From positions 1-42,902 of the forward strand of contig CAMASH010000025.1 in the NCBI GenBank assembly GCA_945860745.1: DNA of 42,902 nucleotides. The letters are read 5' to 3'. Under the pieces are notes generated by a model. The model was not told the origin of the DNA. It was given only the letters and a program-made list of their open reading frames with translations, and did no database searches. This document shows positions 16,086-24,133 of this stretch, piece after piece (position 1 is the stretch's first letter; each line of letters opens with the position of its first letter). The translations under genes were made by a program, and so were the position numbers. The DNA comes from Chthoniobacter flavus (lineage in GTDB: Bacteria; Verrucomicrobiota; Verrucomicrobiia; Chthoniobacterales; Terrimicrobiaceae).

Positions 16086-16937
16086 TCAAGCCGTGGTCAG
16101 GCAACCCCTTTGCAGGGTGCCGTTGGCGAGGTTGCGATCAAATGCCTCCGCCTGGTCCACGATGACATCGGCCACCATCGGTTCGGTCCCGACGGCACTC
16201 GCGTAGAAGAGGCGGCGTCCGCGCAGGTCGTAGGGATTGCGGCGGAAAACTTCCGCCTGGCTTGCCGCGATGCCGGGTTCCTTTTCGAAGCCAAGCAGGA
16301 CCGGGATGTCCTCATAGCTGTGCAAACCGTCCGCGATAAAGAACGGCACCACCACCACGTTGGGCTGGCTGGAAAGCTTGTCCCAATCGGCGATCAGCGG
16401 GGCCTCTTCCATGTAGGAGGAGATCACTTCGGCATATTCGCCCAGCGCCGCGATGCGGGCGACCTGATCCTTGGCCGCACGGGCGGAGTTGTCGTTGAGA
16501 TCGGTGCCATGCCCGACAATGAACAAGCTCGTTTGCGCGGGCGGCACCCCGGGTGCGGTCTCCCGGGCGCGGCGCAGCAGGGCCTCGGTCATGTGCGGAT
16601 GACTGCCGACTGGTTCGCAATATTTGATGAGGCGTCCTCCCCGCTCGGTCAGCGCGCCATCCAACTCGAGTTCGCGGGGAATGACGGTCTGGGTGAAATA
16701 TCCTTCGCTGATGAAATTCGGCACCACGTAGATCTGATTGCTCTCAATCATGCGGTAGACCTCCCGCAGCGAGGGCTCTTCTTTCCAGAAACACGAGTGG
16801 ACCTCCGCAAAGATCCCGCGTTCGCGGATGGTTTGGGCATGAACATGGGTCGGTGCGCTGGAATCCGGATTCACCGTCGAGCCGTGACCAACGATGACAA
16901 GGGCGCTTCGGGCAAACTCGGATGAGGCTTCGGACAT
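16086..16937 (-). CDS. CbiX-family sirohydrochlorin chelatase
   Basis: Two tandem CbiX-type halves in about 283 aa. The first carries the metal-site motif LVIVGHGSTVN (His18), the second LFIVGHGTDLND. The family inserts Co2+ or Fe2+ into sirohydrochlorin for cobalamin or siroheme. The conserved pairs VVPNFISEGYF and VVVVPFFIADGLHSYEDI are present in matching places of the two halves. I chose ATG 16937 as the start because the family begins just before the first HG motif; ATG 16949 and 16973 are in frame. No other corrin genes are in the window. Confidence 0.85.
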   Translation of the reverse strand: MSEASSEFARSALVIVGHGSTVNPDSSAPTHVHAQTIRERGIFAEVHSCFWKEEPSLREVYRMIESNQIYVVPNFISEGYFTQTVIPRELELDGALTERGGRLIKYCEPVGSHPHMTEALLRRARETAPGVPPAQTSLFIVGHGTDLNDNSARAAKDQVARIAALGEYAEVISSYMEEAPLIADWDKLSSQPNVVVVPFFIADGLHSYEDIPVLLGFEKEPGIAASQAEVFRRNPYDLRGRRLFYASAVGTEPMVADVIVDQAEAFDRNLANGTLQRGCLTTA

Positions 16938-17088
16938 GGCGGAACCCATACTGCAAAACCGGTGGAAATTCATCGGAAATATGGAAAATCGCCTGGCGGT
17001 GGGGATAGAACCCGCCCGGTTGGGTGGGAGAGCACTCCCTCAGCCCGCCTGTCGGATCGTTCCCGCTCCGGGGAGAGGAATCGTAGGA

Positions 17089-19458
17089 TTACTCTGCCGC
17101 GACGGTGAGGCGGCGCGTCCCCGGTCCAAGGGGTGTGCAGGGCGGATTCCAGGGCCTTGGCAGGTCCAAGGTCGCGGTGCTTTCCTCCGGAACGACTAGT
17201 TCAAGCGCAAGCGATCCATCCTTCAATTCCCACCGGATCGAGGCTTCGCCGTGGGGGGATTCAAGTCGGGCCTCGGCCCAGGTGAGCGTGCCGCCCGGAC
17301 GTGGTTTAAAGATGATGTGGCGGTATCCGGGCTGCGCCGGATCGAATTGGAGTCCGGCGGCGGTGCCTACCATCCAGTCGCCGACGGCACCGTAGGCGTA
17401 GTGGTTGAAAGAATTCATGCCGACGTCTTGGAATCCTTTTTCCGGCGTCCAGCCATCCCAGCGTTCCCAAATCGTGGTGGCGCCGTTTCTCACCGGGAAA
17501 AGCCAGGAGGGAAACGTCTCCTGTTCGAGCAGCTTGTAGGCAGTGTCGAGATGCCCGGTCGCCTCAAGCACATGCAGGATGTAGGGAGTGCCGACGAAGC
17601 CGGTACCAATGTGGTGGCCATTGCGGGCGATCAGACGCACGAGTTCGCGGGCCGCATTGGCTCGCAGAGGTTCGGGAAGGAGGTTGAAATGAAGGGCCAG
17701 CACGTAGCCGGTTTGCGTGCCGCCGATCACATGGCCTGCCGGAGTGGTGAATCGGGCGACGAATGCGGTAACGATCTTTCCATGGAGCATACGGTAGCGG
17801 GCGGCATCGGCTTCCTGACCAAGCAGTGCCGCGGTTTTCGCCGTGATGTCCGCCGCGTGGGCGTAAAAGGCCGTGCCAATAAGATCCTTCGGCGTGCCTC
17901 CTTCCGCCTGTCCGCTGCCGTCTAGCGCCAACCAGTCACCGAATCCGCCCCATTCGTCTTTGTCGGGGTGACCCCGGATGTGTTCCCTCACCTTGTGTTC
18001 GGCAAGGTAATCGAGGTAACGCACCATGCTGGGATAGTGTGCGCGCAGGATGCCGGTGTCGCCGTAGCAGAGGTAAATGGTCCACGGGCAGATGAAGGTG
18101 GCGTCAGCCCACGCGGGTCCTCCATCGCCGGGCAGGCCGAAGGAATGGGTCTGGGGAATCACCGGAGGCACGGCACCATCGGCGCTTTGGGCATCACGCA
18201 GGTCTTGCAGCCACTTGTGGAAGAAGCCCCGCACATCCATGAAAAACGCCGCAGTGCGAATGAAGGCCTGGGCGTCGCCGGTCCAGCCGAGACGCTCGTC
18301 GCGCTGTGGGCAATCGGTGGGTACTTCCAGAAAGTTGCTCTTCTGGCCCCAAACGATATTGCTCGCAAGCTGGTTGAGCAGCGGATGGGAACAGGCGAAG
18401 TGACCCGTTCGCGGCGTGCCCGAGTGGAGGACTATTCCTTCAACCGATTCGATCACTGGGTCGCGGCCGATCCCCTGCCAGGCAAGTTCGCAATAGCGGA
18501 AACCATGAAAGGTGAAGCGGGGCTCCCATTCCTCGAGGCCTTCTCCCTTCAAGGTGTAATGGTCGGTGGCGCGGGCGGTGCGGAGATTTTCTGTGTAAAG
18601 CGAACCGTCTGGTTTGAGAAACTCGGCATGACGGATCCGCAGATGAAGTCCGCGCGGTCCGCTCACGCGAATGCGGACCCGGCCGGTGAAGTTTTGTCCG
18701 AAGTCAAAGCGGCGGAAAGTTTGTCCCGAAGCGCTCCCGGGATCACGGCCCATCAATTCCCCGGTCAGAATCTCGTGCCGGCGAACGGGAGGTCCGGGCG
18801 AGCGCTCAATCGCGATCGGAGGAGCCTCCACGGCGAGGACCGGCATCCAGGCTCGGGCATCGAAACCCGGTGATGACCATGCACCGAACTCGCGACGGGC
18901 ATCGTAGGATTCGCCCATGAGCAGATCATTTTCGAGAATCGGCCCCTGCGACCTCATCCAATCCGCATCGGTTGTCACGATCGCGACAGGTGTCGGACCG
19001 CTGCTCTCCTCCAGAGCGGCAAGGAACGACGGTTGATCGCCGTAAAACTGGCGGTCTTTCTCCGCCACATGACCGGAATACCACCCGTCGCCAAGAATCA
19101 CTCCGATCACGTTCTCCCCGGGCTGGAGAAGATCCGTCACATTATAGCTGTGGTAATGAACGCGGACACGGTAGTCGGTCCATCCGGGCGCAAAGACATC
19201 GTCGCCTACGCGTTGGCCGTTGATTTCGCATTCGAACAGTCCCCGTGCGGTGATGTGGAGAACCGTTCGGGCGGGAACGGTCCCGCGAATCTGAAAACTG
19301 CGGCGGAAATATCCTGCGGGTGGAACGGTGCGGGGCCCGCCCATGGGCGGGCCGGCAATCCATTGGGCGGCGTTAGGGGTTTTCCATTCCGGGAGTTCAG
19401 TGCGTTCGTCGTTCCCCGCAGGCCCCTTGGCACGAACGCCCTTGTTAGAACTCGTCAT
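17089..19458 (-). CDS. Alpha-L-rhamnosidase (GH78)
   Basis: A 789-aa inverting glycosidase that frees terminal alpha-L-rhamnose. N-terminal beta-sandwich domains (YFRRSFQIRG, CEINGQRVGDDVFAPGWTDY) precede an (alpha/alpha)6 barrel. The catalytic stretch reads DCPQRDERLGWTGDAQAF, holding the acidic residues Asp387, Glu388 and Asp395 that line the GH78 site. NHYAYGAVGDWM near the C-terminus is also typical. No signal peptide is seen, so it is probably cytoplasmic and acts on imported rhamnosides. ATG 19458 overlaps the end of the upstream oxygenase gene by 14 bases. It is the last gene of the epimerase-oxygenase-rhamnosidase operon. Confidence 0.94.
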   Translation of the reverse strand: MTSSNKGVRAKGPAGNDERTELPEWKTPNAAQWIAGPPMGGPRTVPPAGYFRRSFQIRGTVPARTVLHITARGLFECEINGQRVGDDVFAPGWTDYRVRVHYHSYNVTDLLQPGENVIGVILGDGWYSGHVAEKDRQFYGDQPSFLAALEESSGPTPVAIVTTDADWMRSQGPILENDLLMGESYDARREFGAWSSPGFDARAWMPVLAVEAPPIAIERSPGPPVRRHEILTGELMGRDPGSASGQTFRRFDFGQNFTGRVRIRVSGPRGLHLRIRHAEFLKPDGSLYTENLRTARATDHYTLKGEGLEEWEPRFTFHGFRYCELAWQGIGRDPVIESVEGIVLHSGTPRTGHFACSHPLLNQLASNIVWGQKSNFLEVPTDCPQRDERLGWTGDAQAFIRTAAFFMDVRGFFHKWLQDLRDAQSADGAVPPVIPQTHSFGLPGDGGPAWADATFICPWTIYLCYGDTGILRAHYPSMVRYLDYLAEHKVREHIRGHPDKDEWGGFGDWLALDGSGQAEGGTPKDLIGTAFYAHAADITAKTAALLGQEADAARYRMLHGKIVTAFVARFTTPAGHVIGGTQTGYVLALHFNLLPEPLRANAARELVRLIARNGHHIGTGFVGTPYILHVLEATGHLDTAYKLLEQETFPSWLFPVRNGATTIWERWDGWTPEKGFQDVGMNSFNHYAYGAVGDWMVGTAAGLQFDPAQPGYRHIIFKPRPGGTLTWAEARLESPHGEASIRWELKDGSLALELVVPEESTATLDLPRPWNPPCTPLGPGTRRLTVAAE

Positions 19459-21730
19459 AAGCAATCTGATGGGACGCCACGCCGAGTTCGGCCAGCATTT
19501 TTGTGCAGGCCTTGATCATCATGGGAGGACCGCAGAGATAAAATTCGACTGCCTGCGGATGGGGATGGGATTTCAGGGAGTTGTCCAGAACCACATCGTG
19601 GATGAATCCCGTGTGGCCCGTCCAGTTGTCCTCGGGAAGCGGCGCGGAAAGCGCGAGGTGGAAGGCAAAGTTCCCGTGGACCCCGGCGAGTCCTTCGAAG
19701 TAGTCCTGATAGAAGAGTTCCTGTTTCGAGCGGGCTCCATACCAGTAGCTCACCTTCCGCGCGGTTTTCTCGGTCTCGAAGAGGTGCGAGATATGCGATC
19801 GCAACGGAGCCATGCCGGCCCCTCCGCCGATGTAGACCATTTCTTTCTGGGTGGGTTTGATGTGGAAGTCCCCAAACGGCCCGATGGCCGTGACCGTGTC
19901 GCCGGCCTTGAGATTGAAGACATAGCTTGAACCGACGCCGGGAGGGCAGTCCTGCCCCGGAGGCGGCGTGGCGATGCGCACATTAAACCGTAGCGTGCGC
20001 TCGACTTCCTGGTTGCTGGCCAGCGAGTAGTTGTTCCGGCGTCCGGGTTCCGAATTGCTGACGCTGAGATCAAAGACGTGCTGGACCTTCCAGACCGAGG
20101 CGTAGGGTTCCGGGATGTCGAATTCGCGGAAGCGGATGTTTTCGTAAACCGGGATATCCAGCTGCAGGTAATCGCCTGGAGTGAAGGCAACTTTTTCCTT
20201 CGAATCAATAGGCTCAAGAACGAGTTCCTTGATGAAGGTCGCGACATTTTGATTGCTGACAACCCGGAGGGAAATCGTCCGCTGGGAGCGACTTCCGGCT
20301 CCGCCGGGTTTCTGGATGTTCAAAAAAAGTTTTCCGCCGCGGGTCTCCACCGGATAGGTGGCCAGTCCGCGACACACCGGCGAACGGGCCGGGGAGCCGT
20401 CCGAGAGATTGAAGCGCCCGTTATGCTTCGGGCACTCGATGATTTTCCCCTTTACCAGTCCGTCGCCCAGGTGGGTGTTCCCGTGAGTGCAGATCCCGTC
20501 GGTGGCATAGAGGACGCCCTCGGCATCACGGATCACCGCGTAGGTTTTCTTGCCGTGATCGAACCGGATGACATCCTCCTTGCCGAGATGCCGGGCATCG
20601 CAGACTTCAATCCAGCCGCCGGCGTCGGGAGAAGACTGGGATTTGTGGAAGCCCGAGGGATCGGTGTGACCGGGCTTGGAATCCGGAAGTTTGCGCTTCA
20701 CGTGCCACGCCGGATCTTTGACCTGGCGGAAAGTGGCGGGAATAATCTCCTTCCATGCCTCCAGCAGATTCGTATACGGCACCGGGCAGTCCGCTTTGAC
20801 TGCCTCGTGCAGTCTGGGCAGCGCATGGTAGGGAACCAGCGGGAACATGTGATGCTCCACATGATAGTTCATGTTCCAGTACAGGTAACGGTTCACCACG
20901 TTCATGGAGACCGTCCGGCAATTCAACCGGTGGTCGAGCACATTCTCAGCCAGACCGGCATGCTGGGTCAGACCGTAAATCGACATCAGCCACGAACCGA
21001 AAATGTTGGGAAGCCCGATGAAAAGGAGCGGCAGAATGCTCCGGGTCGAAATCGCGAGGGCAATGACGAAGGCGTAAATCAGCAGGCTGAGCCGCGCCCG
21101 GAAGAACACTTTGGGGAATTCGCTCTCGGGCACAAAGGTCTTCTCCGCCTCCGTCATCCGGCCAAGAGCATGGGTGAGGAGGAGTTTGAAATAGGTCGGA
21201 TAGCCTTTGAGGGCAAAGAACCCCATCACAAGGGACTTGATATCCGGAGGCCGCGGCACGGCAATTTCCGGATCCCGTCCCACGATAATGGTGTCGCTGT
21301 GGTGCCGGGTGTGACTCCACCGCCAGATGGTGGACTCGCGCATGACCATGAACGAGGCGATTTCGTAGAGCCCATTGTTCATCCAATCCGTCTTGAAGGC
21401 CGTGCCGTGCCCCGCTTCGTGCCAGCGGGAATCCGAGGTGGAACCGTAAAGCACGGCATAGACCAAATACGGAATTGCCGCCCACCAGGATCCCCACAAT
21501 GCCCATGTCGCCCACGCGCTTCCAAAAATCAGCGCAAACCACAGGATCGTATCGCGTAAGGCGGGGCCGTCCCGACGTTCCAGCAACCCGCGCATCGTGG
21601 CGCGGGGCACCGGGCATTGATACCAATCGGCCTCGGCCAGGCCGCGTTCGATGGCCAGGTGGGCGTTCTCGCCCGTAAGGCTGTAATCCAGATGGGTGGG
21701 CGGTTTCAGGAGGACGGTGGATTCACTCAT
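19445..21730 (-). CDS. Three-domain fusion: desaturase-fold di-iron oxygenase + Rieske ferredoxin + NqrF-type reductase
   Basis: A 761-aa protein that appears to hold a complete electron chain. Residues 60-345 are a membrane fatty-acid-desaturase/MocD-type oxygenase with His boxes H104-x3-H108, H140-xx-HH144 and H290-xx-HH294. Residues 370-475 are a Rieske domain (C414-x-H416, x16, C433-xx-H436). Residues 485-761 match the FAD/NAD part of NqrF: TPGDYLQLDIP, YSLAS, GPFGDFHI, YIGGGAGMAPLRSHI, YWYGARS, YLCGPPMM. NqrF's own N-terminal helix and plant-type ferredoxin are absent and the Rieske domain takes that place. The flavin-site Arg is shifted by one residue (RRNNYS for the usual RxYS). Its ATG overlaps the epimerase stop, and its end overlaps the rhamnosidase start. 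In rhizopine catabolism MocD, MocE and MocF are separate proteins of the first two types plus a reductase. A sugar-directed hydroxylase or O-demethylase is the best inference; a lipid desaturase remains possible. Confidence 0.9.
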   Translation of the reverse strand: MSESTVLLKPPTHLDYSLTGENAHLAIERGLAEADWYQCPVPRATMRGLLERRDGPALRDTILWFALIFGSAWATWALWGSWWAAIPYLVYAVLYGSTSDSRWHEAGHGTAFKTDWMNNGLYEIASFMVMRESTIWRWSHTRHHSDTIIVGRDPEIAVPRPPDIKSLVMGFFALKGYPTYFKLLLTHALGRMTEAEKTFVPESEFPKVFFRARLSLLIYAFVIALAISTRSILPLLFIGLPNIFGSWLMSIYGLTQHAGLAENVLDHRLNCRTVSMNVVNRYLYWNMNYHVEHHMFPLVPYHALPRLHEAVKADCPVPYTNLLEAWKEIIPATFRQVKDPAWHVKRKLPDSKPGHTDPSGFHKSQSSPDAGGWIEVCDARHLGKEDVIRFDHGKKTYAVIRDAEGVLYATDGICTHGNTHLGDGLVKGKIIECPKHNGRFNLSDGSPARSPVCRGLATYPVETRGGKLFLNIQKPGGAGSRSQRTISLRVVSNQNVATFIKELVLEPIDSKEKVAFTPGDYLQLDIPVYENIRFREFDIPEPYASVWKVQHVFDLSVSNSEPGRRNNYSLASNQEVERTLRFNVRIATPPPGQDCPPGVGSSYVFNLKAGDTVTAIGPFGDFHIKPTQKEMVYIGGGAGMAPLRSHISHLFETEKTARKVSYWYGARSKQELFYQDYFEGLAGVHGNFAFHLALSAPLPEDNWTGHTGFIHDVVLDNSLKSHPHPQAVEFYLCGPPMMIKACTKMLAELGVASHQIAYDEF

Positions 21731-22779
21731 GGTCTGAGGTCAGGATGGGAGGTGGAAAAAGCATACTGGGTGACGCGGCGTTGCGGAATTCCAGGCTTCA
21801 CGAGGATACTCCCGAATTCCGGAAAGTCCACGCCCGCCGGATAGCCCTCGCATTCCAGGCAAAGCCCCGCGTAGGGAGGATACGTGTGGCCGTTCTTTCC
21901 CGGATTCCTCAAATCGAGATAGGCGGCCGTATAGACTTGCAGACAATATTCGTTGGTCGAAACGGTGAGCGTGCGACCGCTCCCCGGATCGGCCAGGTGG
22001 GCGGCCCGATGCAGGGTGTCACCCCCGGGCAGCGGATAACAATCGCCATGACGCGCAAAGAGATCCGGGATGGCGTCTCCCAGACGGCGGGGGCGGGAAA
22101 AATCGGCGGCAGTGCCAGCAACCGGCGCCGTCCGGCCCAGCGGGGTCAAGAGATCATCCACCAGGAAGGCCCGGTCGGCATGCACGGTCAGTTCGTGATC
22201 AAAGATCTCGCCGCTCCCTTCGCCCGCCAGGTTGAAATACGAATGGTTGGTGAGACTGATGGGAGTCAGGCGATCGGAGGTCGCCTCGCTTTCAATGACG
22301 AAAACATTGTCGGACCGAAAGGTGTAAACGATGGAAAAACGAACGGTCCCGGGATAGCCCTCTTCGCCGTCCGGACTAAGATAAGTCAGGCGCAGGGAGT
22401 CGGCTCCGTCCGAACGCTCCAGCGGCTCGGCTTTCCAGATCCGCTTGTCCAGACCGCGGAGACCGCCGTGCAGGTGATTCGGTCCGTCGTTTTGCGCGAG
22501 ACCGTACGTTTTCCCCTCTACGGTAAAGCGCGCAGCGGGGATTCGCCCGGCAACGCGTCCGGCGATTGCCCCGAAGAAGGGATGCGGGGCGAGATAGGAA
22601 GCCAGATCATCAAAACCAAGCACCACATCGGCGGGAATGCCCTTCCGATCGGGAACCCGCAGCGAGGAGACGATACCGCCGTAAGTGATGATGTCGAGCG
22701 ACGCACCGGCCCCACCTTGCAGGGTGTAGAGTTCGACACTTTCTCCGGAGGGAAGGTTTCCAAAGTGTTTGATTTGCAT
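21727..22779 (-). CDS. Aldose 1-epimerase (mutarotase, GalM-like)
   Basis: Interconverts alpha and beta anomers of free aldoses. The 350-aa beta-sandwich protein has the catalytic pair of histidines in NHLHGGLRGLDKR and LTNHSYFNLAG, and the base Glu in LECEGYPAGVDFPEF. No signal peptide is seen. It is the first gene of the leftward operon and overlaps the oxygenase gene with ATGA. It is divergent from the L-rhamnose mutarotase gene, so two different mutarotases flank one control region. Epimerase plus rhamnosidase suggests handling of sugars freed by the glycosidase. Confidence 0.92.
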   Translation of the reverse strand: MQIKHFGNLPSGESVELYTLQGGAGASLDIITYGGIVSSLRVPDRKGIPADVVLGFDDLASYLAPHPFFGAIAGRVAGRIPAARFTVEGKTYGLAQNDGPNHLHGGLRGLDKRIWKAEPLERSDGADSLRLTYLSPDGEEGYPGTVRFSIVYTFRSDNVFVIESEATSDRLTPISLTNHSYFNLAGEGSGEIFDHELTVHADRAFLVDDLLTPLGRTAPVAGTAADFSRPRRLGDAIPDLFARHGDCYPLPGGDTLHRAAHLADPGSGRTLTVSTNEYCLQVYTAAYLDLRNPGKNGHTYPPYAGLCLECEGYPAGVDFPEFGSILVKPGIPQRRVTQYAFSTSHPDLRP

Positions 22780-22825
22780 AATGGCGGGGAAAAAAGGGAA
22801 TGCTCAAAGCATCCAGGGATGACCA

Positions 22826-22841
22826 CTTCGTCTATACGAAG
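22826..22841. promoter_or_regulatory. Candidate operator palindrome in the divergent rhamnose promoter
   Basis: CTTCGTCTATACGAAG has 6-bp perfect arms (CTTCGT/ACGAAG) with a 4-bp spacer. It sits 47 bases upstream of the epimerase ATG and in the 289-base gap to the divergent rhaM. A second, weaker palindrome, ATGCTCAAAGCAT, lies at 22800-22812. GntR- or LacI-type sugar regulators bind sites of this size, but no regulator gene is in the window. The rest of the gap (22842-23068) shows nothing firm. Confidence 0.45.
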
Positions 22842-23068
22842 ATTCTCCCCGGGAACAATCCGGAATTTTTCAACCCGCAGCCGGGGCCCCGCCTGCCGGA
22901 TGAGAGGAGACGGACTCGCGGCCCGCTCGTGCTCATGAGGCCCCGCCCATTGGAGAGTTGCCAATCCGGGGCCGCCCTCGGCGGCTGGCAAGAGGCGGAC
23001 GTCCCGCAATAATCTCCCTTTCCAAACAGGGGAATTGCCGCCAGAAATCATTACTCATTCCACATCCA

Positions 23069-23407
23069 ATGACACGCCACGGATCCCTCATCGGGCTGCG
23101 CCCGGAAAAACTCGAAGACTACAAGCGGCTGCATGCGGCGGTCTGGCCGGAGATCCTTGGCAAGATCACGGAGTGCAACATCCGGAACTACTCCATTTTT
23201 CTCCGTCAGTTGCCGGACGGAAACCATTACCTTTTCAGCTACTTTGAATACATCGGATCAGATCTCGCCGCCGACTCCTCCCGCATGGCCGCCGACCCCA
23301 AGACCCAGGAATGGTGGGCGCTTTGCAAGCCGTGTCAGCAACCGCTTTCCGACCGCGCCGGGGGCGAATGGTGGGCCGAGATGGAGGAAGTTTTCCACCA
23401 CCCTTGA
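23069..23407 (+). CDS. rhaM: L-rhamnose mutarotase RhaM
   Basis: Interconverts the anomers of L-rhamnose. The 112-aa ferredoxin-like protein has GLRPEKLEDYKRLHAAVWPE with His22 in the place of the catalytic His of E. coli RhaM, then IRNYSIFL, LFSYFEY and QEWWALCKPCQQPL, all family marks. ATG 23069 fits the family; longer in-frame starts add only non-conserved sequence. It is transcribed away from the epimerase operon. Rhamnose isomerase, kinase and aldolase genes are not in the window. Confidence 0.94.
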   Translation: MTRHGSLIGLRPEKLEDYKRLHAAVWPEILGKITECNIRNYSIFLRQLPDGNHYLFSYFEYIGSDLAADSSRMAADPKTQEWWALCKPCQQPLSDRAGGEWWAEMEEVFHHP

Positions 23408-23443
23408 TCGCGCAGGAGAAACCTGCGCTTCCCAAAATCGAGA

Positions 23444-24040
23444 TGGGGTGACCGACGGGATTATCGCGGCGTGGCCGCGATCTGCGAAAATGGCCGCGCC
23501 GTTGATGTGGTCCCGCTCTGCGGGACGGGCCGTCGAACTACGGTGTTGCCTGTCAAAGGACAGGCCCTGCCTATGGCCTGCGGTATCAAAGGGAAATTTG
23601 CGCTGCAAATCAGGGCCGTGTCCCGTCTGCTGTCTCCTTAAAACCGCGGGTTGAGTCGTTCGAGCGGCAGGTTTTTGCTGCTGGAAGAGATGGGGTGACC
23701 GACGGGATTATCGCGGCGTGGCCGCGATCTGCGAAAATGGCTGCGCCGTTGACGTGGTCCCGCTCTGCGGGACGGGCCGTCGAACGGCGTTCTCATCCCG
23801 TCTGCTGTCTCGCTAAAACCGCAGGTTGAGTCGTTCGAGCGGCAGGTTTTTGCTGCTGGAAGAGATGGGGTGACCGACGGGATTATCGCGGCGTGGCCGC
23901 GATCTGCGAAAATGGCTGCGCCGTTGACGTGGTCCCGCTCTGCGGGACGGGCAGTCGAACTGCGTTCTCATCCCGTCTGCTGTCTCGCTAAAACCGCAGG
24001 TTGAGTCGTTCGAGCGGCAGGTTTTTGCTGCTGGAAGAGA
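23444..24040. repeat. Tandem array of units bearing tRNA-His 3'-end copies
   Basis: The 17-bp sequence tggggtgaccgacggga, the 3' end of the adjacent tRNA-His gene, recurs at 23444, 23691 and 23866, with the real tRNA end at 24041. Spacings are 247, 175 and 175 bp. The two 175-bp units are nearly identical. Each unit holds two perfect hairpins, ATCGCGGC-gtg-GCCGCGAT and GTCCCGC-tct-GCGGGAC, and a shared flank (ttgagtcgttcgagcggcag). The 247-bp unit has an extra segment of about 72 bp with a CCTGTC/GACAGG hairpin. No gene is seen in the array. Confidence 0.85.
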
Positions 24041-24116
24041 TGGGGTGACCGACGGGACTCGAACCCGCAACAACCAGAATCACAATCTGGGACTCTACCA
24101 TTGAGCTACGGCCACC
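24041..24116 (-). tRNA. tRNA-His (GTG anticodon)
   Basis: Read on the minus strand it starts GGTGGCCG with the extra G-1 typical of tRNA-His. The D arm (AGCTCAATGGTAGAG), the anticodon stem-loop CAGATTGTGATTCTG with GTG, and the T arm GCGGGTTCGAGTCCCG follow. The acceptor GTGGCCG pairs with CGGTCAC over 7 bp. C73 and an encoded CCA end the molecule at 24041. Length is 76 with G-1. The 3' end abuts the tandem array. Confidence 0.96.
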
Positions 24117-24133
24117 ATCTCGGAAAGCTGCGG

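Noticed and set aside
20078-21559. 493-aa open frame on the + strand
   Set aside because: Antisense to the oxygenase-Rieske-reductase gene, whose motifs are unmistakable.
22826-22841. loxP-like recombination site
   Set aside because: It shares CTTCGT...ACGAAG half-site letters with loxP, but the spacer is 4 bp instead of 8 and the arms are too short. No recombinase is nearby, so an operator is more likely.
22518-23051. 177-aa minus-strand frame across the rhamnose promoter
   Set aside because: It overlaps the epimerase 5' end in another frame and shows no domain; the gap looks regulatory.
23444-24040. CRISPR array
   Set aside because: Repeat units are 175-247 bp, include a tRNA end, and have no unique spacers of uniform length. 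No cas genes are present.
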